A stretch of 64,000 nt of DNA from Synanceia verrucosa. Lineage: Eukaryota > Chordata > Actinopteri > Perciformes > Synanceiidae. This document shows positions 48,901 to 59,400 of this stretch, in pieces; within the stretch, counting starts at the first letter, position 1; each line of letters starts with the position of its first letter. Made by a program: the position numbers and the translations under genes. The notes under the pieces were generated by a model, which was given only the letters and a program-made list of their open reading frames with translations, was not told where the DNA came from and made no database searches. The stretch covers positions 14,466,098 through 14,530,097 of the forward strand of contig CM056556.1 of the NCBI GenBank assembly GCA_029721515.1. The letters are read 5' to 3'.

Positions 48901-51900
48901 GCTCTACTAACTGAATATCTCTGTGTTCTGTGGACCAGCTTCTATCTACAGTGTGTACAGAGAGGCATGCATCATGCCATGCAGCTAAGTTAAATCCCTG
49001 CAAAGACATTCTGTTACTTAATTACTGTCTTTTAAATGAGTCGGCCTCAAATTTGGTGGCACAAATCTGAGGCCAACAATCGTCAAAGTAAAATGAGGCT
49101 TCACACTTGTCATCTTCTGCCACATTCCTCGCAATAAGAGTGCTCGACATTTCTGTATCATTATAATACATCAGAGTTTCCCAGGAGCTTTCCATGGCTA
49201 ACAACAAGTAAGCACCTTTGAGTTTAGCACTACGATGTCTTCCTGATCCTGTGTGTAAGCGTCTCTTACTGCTTCTCGTTGCATCCATCCCTGTGTGACT
49301 CTGCTTCATGAGAGAGAGAGAGAGAGAGCAAGCGAGGTGTTGCAACGTTGTCGTCTCTGAAGTGAAGCACTGCTATAAACTGACACTGGCTATATCGCTC
49401 CTCTCCACACGGGACTAGATGAAGGAAAATGACCCTTTAATCGCCATGACTCACACTTTGATTGAGAACTCTGCCCCAAGGCCTCAACTTTACCAGCAAG
49501 TAAGGCCAGCCAAAGCCTTTGCTCCGCCTCATCCTCACCAGTCGCTGTCGTTATTTTGGTCTGTTTTGCAATGCTCTTCTGGTGTCCTCATGGCATCTTG
49601 AGACTGGTCTTCCTGTATCGTTTGCATTGCCAGCACCTCCTCATCCATTGCCTTTTGACTGTTCCCCTCTTATTGTGAGAAGTCATGCCAATATGGGCAT
49701 GACGTGTGAACGAGTTGTATGATGTGTTTTCTTCACTCTTTAGTTCAATTTTTTCATCACTCTCTCTGTGCAGCAGTTTTTGTGTGGCGGCTAGATAGAA
49801 GCTACATGTTTAGAAACACTCAGCTAACTGTAAGACCGTCTTAAGTCAAAAGCTAAAGCTGTGGTTGCACCCAGATCATTTATGTAGCGAAGCCTGTAGT
49901 CTTTACGCTTCCTGTTTTGTCTTATGTTCCAACCAATGAAGGTTAGTGTGTGATTTTTCATAAATCCACTATTCTTTACACTTACAGTTAATTTGGCATC
50001 AACCAGTGCTGTTTTATTTACGCGATGCTGGGATTTACTTCTCTAACGGTGCTTTCACACCTGTAATACGGTTCATTTGGTCCTAAGTGGAGACAAATGA
50101 TACAATGTTGAATTTTCTGGTTATGTTCCTGTTCACACTGACAAACAAACTAGAGGAGTAAACATGAATACATGCAGACTGATAGGTAACTTACTCATTG
50201 GGCTGCATTTGATTGTCATTCTGCATCACCAGGAGCAACAAGTTTATGCAACTTTAATGCTTCTGATGTGTGTATTTATGTTCTATGATAAATTAGTGGG
50301 TATAAGCATTATTAGTACTGTTAGACTGTGAATAGGCCGCATGTTATGATGAATAATAATAGAGACAGGACTACACAAAAGCCTGTTAGCCTGCATTAAC
50401 ACAAACATGAGGCTGTGCTGTCATGCACTTTTCAATGGGAAATACCCATTCTGATACATGGCCTTAAGTTCAGATCAATAAAATGGCTTTCCTGAAGAGA
50501 AATTACATTTCCAGAGATAGTTTGAATCAAACAGGTTAGGTGCGAAAGCTCCCTAAGACTGAGTACATAGCTGTGGTATAGACTCTGTACTTATTATAGT
50601 CAGGGGGTCTTGATGAAGATGATGTAAACTCTCTTGTTTTACGTGTCTGCATTACTTCCCTCTTTTTATTCTGCCAGTGGAATGGATAAAGAGGGTCAGC
50701 CTGTGTTTGACGATAACTGTGACATCACTTTGCCACTTTTGTGACCGCCTCTCGAGGTGTAAAAGTGCAGCCATCCAGCTTCACCCCATTCATTGACATA
50801 CCAACCTGGCAATAGCTGCATTCCCACATGTTCAGCTGCCAGAAGTGTGTCTCCCTCCTCCTCCCCATGTCACGTGTAATCCACACCACACACCACAGTG
50901 AAGCCCCCCTTCTCGCTCTGTGGGAGAGTCTGCATGTTCTGTGTGGAATGCCATGTGGGTCTCAGGTCCCACCCGCTTTAACTGTCCTGTGTGGTTCAGC
51001 TGAGGAAAAGGTGTGAGGTGTGGAGTCTAAAAATATTTGGACAGTGAGTCATATTTTGTTGTTTTGGCTCCGTAGATCAGAATATTGGATTTGAAATTAA
51101 ATTTTGTTTATGAAGTTAAAGTGCAGACTCCTGAATTTGATTTTTTTAAGTGCAGGGTAATGAATTGAAGCATACTGTATGACCAAAGCAGCCAGTGTTT
51201 TTGGACCATAGACCAGACTTAAAGCAAAAAAGACCCAAAACAAGCAATAAATAGGATGGCCACAGTTCTGTTTGACTCTAGGCTGTAGACTAGCCAGTCA
51301 TTAACTGCAAAGGATTTGAATATTAAATATGAGTACTTTATTCAAGCATATGTTGATTTTTCATTTAATCTGGGCTCCCCAATAAGGATGTAAATGAAGG
51401 CAGAACGTTGGCACTTTAACCTTTTTTATAGTCGTGATGTCTCTTGATATTCAATGTAAGTGCAAACATAAAGCAACACAGAAATATGCCACTATCCTAA
51501 TATTTATGGACTGCACAACACAGATGGTGGACACAGCTCATGAGCTGAAGCCAGAGTTTAGCAAGTAAGATTTTTTTACATGCCTTCCCTGCATTTCTGA
51601 CAAAACCACTGTTGTGATTATGGAGACAAACAATTGTGGGTGAAGATGAAACACAAGGCACCAGAGAAGTGACAGTTTTTATGGTTTGCTGACTTAGATT
51701 GTCTACTCCTCATGACACTGCATTAGATCACCAGACTGTAATGTGTATGTGCACGTTTAGTATCTCTGTCTAATGTTCAGTCTGTCTTCACAGCTGAGTC
51801 CAGAAGACTACAGGGAGCACGCCTACACGTGTGTGCCAGATGAGGTGGACATTGATGTAAGTTCAGTGTTGTGCTCTCACATGAGATGATGCTGCTTTCA

Positions 51901-53374
51901 GCTGGACTGTACATGATGGATCTTTATTGTTTTCTCTTTAGACCAAACTGAGCAGGCTGTGTGAGCAAGATAAAGCGGTGAGGACACAGGAAGATAAACT
52001 TCAGCAGCTGTACAGAGAGAAGGTGACAAAAACCTGTATATATCTGTTGTCAATATGTTCTCACAAAACACTGTTTGAAATGCTTACAAAGGTGGAAATA
52101 ATAGACAAAAGGAATGCACTGTTTACACTCTCTTTCAAATATCTAAATTGATGCATAGCCAGGGCTGCCCCAGACCAAATTATGACCCTAAGCAAAATTT
52201 TATTTGCGCATCCTCAATAAAATTAAAATGCACTTAATGCAAATACTAGAACTAATGGCAATAATAATAATACTAATAATAATAATAATTACTACTATAT
52301 ATTATTATAGACTATAGTACAAATACCACTACTGTTTCTACTAATACTACTATTTCTATTACTATTAGTACAACAGTAACAACATAAATCGATAAGCTAT
52401 AGGCTAAATATACTGGCTAAAGTTTATATCATATCAATATCTACATCATTTTACTTCTCTTTTCCATCAGAGGTGAATGCAGAGGGTGTTAACAAGACAT
52501 TCAATAAATGTTAATCAGGGCTGCTGGAAAAAAAATCTCCAGTCTAATGAATGTACTGTATTTATTCGCCATATCTAATTAAACATTGGAGTCACTTATG
52601 TAAAGAGTCACAAGAGATTTCTCACAGAAATGTTGTTCATTTGAAGTTCCATGGCCATAAAAAACAACAATAAAATAAACATTACATTACATGTTAAAAT
52701 CAGTTTCTTACTGATTAATTTATCTAGTGACATACCATAAATTAGACCAGTTTTGGTTATGGATGAATGCATATAAATGTTTGCTCAATTAAGAATACCA
52801 AAGAGTAGCTGGGTCAAGATTCTGTAATTATTTTAATTTGCGCTCAGAAATCCCATAAAAATAATACACAATTTTACCAATAAAAATGTTACTTGCAGCC
52901 AAAATCTTTTTTGTTTAATACCTTTTGCAAGATGTATGGGAGCTTAGAACAGATTCGATGGGAAAGAGAAATTGAAGAGGCTTAAATTAGGGATGCACCG
53001 ATATGAACTTTTGGCCGATACCGATGGTCTTGAAGGATGACTCAAAATGGCCAAAACGCTGGCACAAGGCACTTTGGGTTTTGTAAAATGGCTGGCACTC
53101 AATGAATTTGCTTAAATCATCCATTGTAACTAAAGACAGCTGAACTTGGAATGACATGCTATATGTGTATTTCTTGTTATCTTCAGCACACCCTGGAAAC
53201 AGCACTGCTTTCAGCCAGCCAGGAGATAGAGATGGGCTCTGATAACCCTGCTGCCATGCAGAGTGTCATCCAGCAGAGAGACTTACTGCAGAGCGGCCTG
53301 CTCAGCACCTGCAGAGAGCTCACCAGAATTACAGCAGTGAGTCATACAGTACATTCACGCACACACTCACTCAG

Positions 53375-53410
<36 letters not shown>

Positions 53411-56400
53411 GGCTGAAGCTGTCTTAATGCTAGTAAGATTACCGTTTTTTTTGTTTGTCACTGACAAAGTGTATCTCTCCCAAACTAGGAGTTGGAGCGG
53501 TCATGGAGGGAGTATGACAGGCTGGAAGGAGATGTAACTCTGGCTAAGAACAACCTCCTGGAGCAGCTTGAAGCACTGGGAAGCCCTCAGGTAATATAAT
53601 TCTTTAGACTGAAGCTGCGCTGCTTTAATGTTGCACCGCTTGTGCTGTCTTACATTGGCATGGCATAATAGTCAGACTTTTGTCGAGGTACAGCACGTGT
53701 TCTGCAAAGCTTTAAAAAATGTTGCAGATTCCCTTGAAGACATCGTTGTCCTTTTTGTAGACACTTTCTTTGACTTCGGAGGAAAAAAGTAAAGTCAATT
53801 TTTGTGCTCCAGTGCCCTTAGCTGCAACATGGAGGGAGGTAACTGAGAGACCAAAGCAACAGTGATTGGTGCCTGGGGCAATGATAGAACAGGTCTTAAT
53901 TAAGTTTGTCTTCTGTCTTGTCCTTCATCACGAGAGACGTGTAGAGACAGAGAACAACTATTCTAACAGTGACAGTGATGCTCCCTGCAGGCCTCTACTC
54001 TGAGAGCATCCTCTTCAGAAGTGCTCATCACACTCAGACACACATCGGTTTCTCTTGCTCCTTTGCTTTTCCCTGTATCCAGAGAGCCACGTTAATCTTT
54101 ACTTATTATTTGGTAATTGATTGTTTGTTTCCCACCCAGACGGAGCCTCCCAGCCAGCAGCATGTTCGCATCCAGAAAGAGCTTTGGAGGATTCAAGATG
54201 TGATGGAGGCCCTCAATAACCATAAAGCTCAGAGAATTGCTGATGGTGGGAACTTATATGGTCCCAAGACCAATTTCAGCAAGCACAAAAATGAGGTGAG
54301 GAACCACTAACCCCTAATTTCCACTGGACACGGAATGATGCTGAAGTCCGTCGTCCATTAATACACACCAGATCAGCCTGCTCCGACTCGAGCAGACTTA
54401 GGCTGACTAACGAGATCTCGCAGATTCACGTATAATCGCGTGATATATCGGGCTTTCGTGAAATAGAGCCTCCCTGTGTCCACTGAGTAGAAAAAAATGA
54501 TTATATGACCGCTGCAGATTATTTTATCTTGAAATTATCTTTACACAACTTCCTGTCCCACAGGATCCGCTCTGTGCTGAATTCATGCCCCGTGCTCCGA
54601 CGCCTGACAAAATAGAAGCTCTGTCGATTTATCTCAGCAGGCATCGGCACATCGGCCTTGTTCCACATTCAGTGGAAATTAGGGGTTACAGACGGCGTAC
54701 TTGCTCGTGCAGTACTCCAGCACCGACACATCAATAGAAAGTCGGGAACACTGACATAATGATCATTCAATTGTGTAAGTGTTTTATTGAGCTAAAACAT
54801 TTGCTGCTGTTTCCAGTCTAATTATCGGTCATGAAAATAAGCTGTCGTTGCAGCTCCACTGCTCTCTTTTACCCAGACCTCTTGTAGTTATGTCGATGAT
54901 GAGCATTTTAAGCCAAGTTCTCAAACTACCAGTCGTGCTCATGGTGATAGCTGAGTGGATGTGTCAGTCACCCTGGAAGAGCATGTGGAACGCTCTCGCT
55001 CTGGCTAATCAGCTGGTCGGCCCATCCTGTGGGCCAGAACTGCTGTGTACCAGATGGTGGTTGCCCTGAGCATGCGTGGTGGCGCCATGTGTCACCTTGC
55101 TTCCTCTCCTGTCCTGTCATGCCCTGTATAATCCCTAGGATGAGGACTCGGTACCCCCACGGCCACCGCTACCCCAGTCCTATGAGCCCAACCCCCCCAA
55201 CGTGCCCCCTATTCCTTCTCATGCTGGTGTGCGCCCTTCATCACTTCACAGGCCAGAGGACAGGAAGGCCAGTCACAGGAATGGCACGCACAGCGTAAGC
55301 TTGTTGACCTGGATGACCCTGCCCTCATCTCTGTCATCACACGTCATTGCTCGCTGTGATGTTTTTCACTTTGATTTTGACGATCTCATGTTTTCTGGAT
55401 TCTTCTTGGTTGGATCATCTTCATTTATTTACTTGATCCCACACCTCCATCATCTTCTTTAATTTGATGAAGCCTCATTTGCGTGTTTTTTTGTTTCCCT
55501 TTGTAACTGAATCACCCTCGTCTTCCTTTTTGATCTCTGTGATGAAAAGTAGCAATTTTCTGTTATTTTGTTGTGTTGTCTTTACTGCCTGCTTTTTCAT
55601 TTGACAGTTCAATAGTATGAGTTGTAAACATTTATGTTTATGTATGCCTATTTTGTAATAGCATTGTCTTTGAAGTGATTCTGGAAAATAATTTTTTTAT
55701 ATTCAGATGTTTTATACCTCTTTGTGACTGTAAATCAATGTGATTGTGTTGAACTAGTTCTTCCTCATTGGCAGGGCCCAGACTACAGGCTGTATAAGAG
55801 TGAACCAGAGCTCACCACAGTGGCGGAAGTGGATGAGAGCAATGGAGAGGACCGATCTGAACACCCATCTGATAGGGAACATTCTGGAAACAAAGGTACA
55901 TTTCACTAAGAAATATCATGCCAGAATCTGATAACTGCAGTTTACCAACTCATTATTACTGTGTGACCTAATAAACAGTCGTTACCATTGTATTGACTCG
56001 GACATCACTTTGACTCAGAGCATAAAAACAAGGTCAGGCTTCTCTCTTTCGTCAGTATATCACAAAGTAAATAGAGTGGCATCTACCCAGACCCTTTAGT
56101 CTGGTTGTAATTTATACTGTTTAAATCACAATGTTGCTCAGGTTTGTGCATCAGTGCTAGGATAACTCAGTTATCCTATTACCTTGACTTTATTTAGCCA
56201 CATGTCATTATGTGTGACGCAGCACAATCAATTGGAAAGGAACCTGCCGATGTTACAATACTACAAGTATTACAATACTGTAATACTTGCAGTAATCGTC
56301 GGTGGAGTGTACTCAATGCTGTATTATACACTCCTGGAGATTATCCTTGTGGTGATAAACTTAAAATATGAATTACCAAAATTATGGTAAAAATAATCAT

Positions 56401-59400
56401 ACTTGTACATTTGTAATGGCACATACATACTGTATTTTATTTGCATTCTACTCTTCAGTGAATTGCTACTAATATGTTGTTATCTTACCAGGTTGCTTAC
56501 TTACTTTTTTCCTGCTAGGGATGTCCTACCCAGTTGGCATTGTCCCACCCAGGACCAAATCTCCAGTGCCTGAGTCTTCCTCCATTGCGTCATATGTTAC
56601 CTTAAGGAAGACCAAGAGGCTTGACCCCAGGACGGTGAGTCTTATGAGAACTGTAAATTATTTTGAGTGTTTAGGTTTTGACCTGGGCCACAGGACGCTG
56701 TCGGACACTGCCATATATTGTCAGGATCCAACTTTAAAATGTAAACAGTCAAGCGCTTTAATGTGTGGCTAACCATCTTTGTCTCTCAGCAGTAGAAAAG
56801 CAATAATACACTCTAGGATTGCCTTTTGCTCTTGTTTTCTTTTATATAAACATTATAAACCTCCTATGGGCAGCAGCGAACTGGCCACCACTTTATTTGC
56901 ATTTAGTCCCCTCTTAATTGGTTGTTTTGGTTTATTAAGCTGTTGGTTGAAAGTGAACATGCCACTTATCACGTGACCAGGCTGTCATAAAATAGATGCC
57001 AAGCTTGGTTTGTACAGTTTCCAGCCTCAAACACGTTCAACGGCATATCGTATAAATAAACATACGTAAACTTTGTGGAATGTCAGCTGAGCAAAGCGTA
57101 CATCCAGTACTGTAGTGTACTGTGGGCCATGTAACTTAGAGAGTGTGTCAGAGGCCTTTAGAGTTCAGTTTAGACCCTTGGAAAGCAGCCTCTTGAACAA
57201 TCTGGACAGTGGAGGCTGCCACCTCAGGCTCTGAACTGAATCCAGATCTGCCAGCCCCTCCAGCATGCACAAACCTGAATCTTCTTCTCAGTTCACTTCA
57301 CATCATCACCGTGCCCTGCTCATGCATAAACAGGCTTCAGGCCTCTCTGGAGCGCACACATGTGTGCACAGCAGCCAGTCTTTTTTTTGTTCAAAAAGAG
57401 TGAACATTAAAGAGCCATTATTGTGCTCATTATTGTTTAAAGAAACTAAATGTTTCTCAATATGAGCAGTATTGCCAGAGAATATGTGATTATGTGACTT
57501 GATCAAATTAACACTGTTTTCACCAGTGTTCACCACAATATGAGACCTGACTACATCATAACACGTAGCTACACACCCGAGCTGTGGCTCTGCATAGTAA
57601 AAAATTTACCATGGTGACATTTGTCTCAAAGCATGCCACAGTGTTATTAACTTATATTTATTTTGCGTGTTGTTCGTGTTTCGGCATGCCGTGTGGTTGT
57701 CTTCTCTGGCTAACAGGAGCGTCCTCGCAGTGCGGTTGAGCAGCAGCTGTGTGCTGTGGAAAGCGCCCGGCCAAGAATGAGTGTGGAGGAGCAGCTGGAG
57801 AGGATCCGCCGCCACCAGCAGGGAACCCTCAGGGAGAAAAAGAAAGGCCTCCACATCCGGGGTAGCAGCCAGGACAACACGCCCTCTCGAAGTCACTCAT
57901 TTACAAAAGACAACAATTTTCGCAGCACACAGGTATTGGCCGACTGCTGCAGACACTAGGCAACACTCAAAAGAGAAATGTGTAGTGATGATTGACCAAG
58001 CGCTGGCTTTCTGGGGTCTTAGTTTTGGTCAGTTATACAAAAATAAAAATGTACTTATGAATGAATATTACATTTCTGCCAATAAATCCACCTAAATCTT
58101 ACTTTGAGTTCACAGTAGGCAGAGTAGTGGCATATGACCCGATCTCTGCATTTATATTCTAAATTCTCTACATCTTTTCTAGTCCCAAATAAGGCGCAGA
58201 GATGGGGGAATAAGCTGTGGCATTCAGGAGCTGGAGGCGTCGCTCAGGCAGCAGGATGTGGTGAGGGAGCAGGAGACGCCTGCCGAGGAAATCGCCCGTC
58301 TCAAAGAAGCTTCACAGGCTGACCACTTAAATATGGACCGAGAGGTGAGTTTCAGCAGCTGGCTGTCTTTGTCGTCACACCTCAGTGGGCAAATTATTTA
58401 GGTATTACTGCTCTGTTTTTGGAAAATGGAATGATTAAAGAATGCATGGTGTTACTGCAATTGCAAAACAGCTACACAGATATTTGTTATTAATTGTTAT
58501 TTATGTTTAGTCACTGCAATTCCATTCTTACAGGCCTTCCTTACAAATAAATGCAAGATATTATGAAACCTAAAGAGAAATCAATGACTTGATTGTTATT
58601 TTTATAAATCAGTCTACCAAAATACAAAGTTCCAAAACACTGTAGGCAGGAATTTTTTCCAAAGTCTTGTGCATGACGCTATAGATATACCTTATTTCTA
58701 ACACATCTTCATAGTTCTGCCTTTGAGCCATACACATGACTTTAAGAGTTGACACCTTTCTCGTCAATAAACTCTTTAGAGTTTATGTTTCCGACTGACC
58801 TGTGCGCTCTGTAGAATGTCTCGCATTAACTGTTTCTTGCTCGGGGATAAAGCCTATGGTGATGCTCTGTTTAGTTTTTACACTCCCAAAATGTGGAACA
58901 GCCTCTGTGTCCTGATGATGATGGTGATGACAATGAGCATGTTATTTGTTTATACATCTACTTTTAGCTTGCAGTGTTTTTCTTATGTGAGACACATAGA
59001 AGTCCATTCATTTGTATGATGGCGGCTGCATAAAGTGTTTCTGTGTGTTCGTCAGCTTTCTGTGCCTGACAAAGTGCTGATTCCTGAGCGTTACGTGGAG
59101 TCAGACCCAGAGGAGGCTCTGAGCCCCGAGCAGGAAGCTGATAAACAGAGGAAAGTTGATCGCATCAAAGCCCTCATAGCCAAAAACAGGTAAACACGTC
59201 ATTGTGATCTGTCTGTGGCACTTTTTCTTAGCGAGGGCAGGGCTGCTCAAACCTTTGATGTTGGGTAAGATATTTCCCAGGAGAAGTCATGCATGAAATT
59301 CCCTGTAGAAGTTGGGGTAGGTTTGTGGTGATAGAAGCACATCACCATAGATGGCTCAAAAGAAGCCACACTGCCTGCCTGCTTGCTCTTCCCATGCAGA

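Larger units (their letters stand above)
47435..51793. other. plekha5: plekha5 introns among the small cassette exons
   Basis: Introns 47435-48569, 48624-49418 and 49500-51793. They carry a dispersed repeat (47768-47900), a GA microsatellite (about 49311-49329) and a minus-strand open stretch (49022-49345). There is also a fragment at 50050-50180 resembling the gtgctttcacacct end of fish DNA transposons, and one at 51030-51240 resembling a common fish DNA-transposon repeat (aaaaatatttggacagtgag). The last two are from memory of repeat patterns and uncertain. Confidence 0.45.

Noticed and set aside
55029..55462. Overlapping plus-strand frames around the proline-rich exon
   Set aside because: Other-frame and intron read-through of the exon at 55139-55294.
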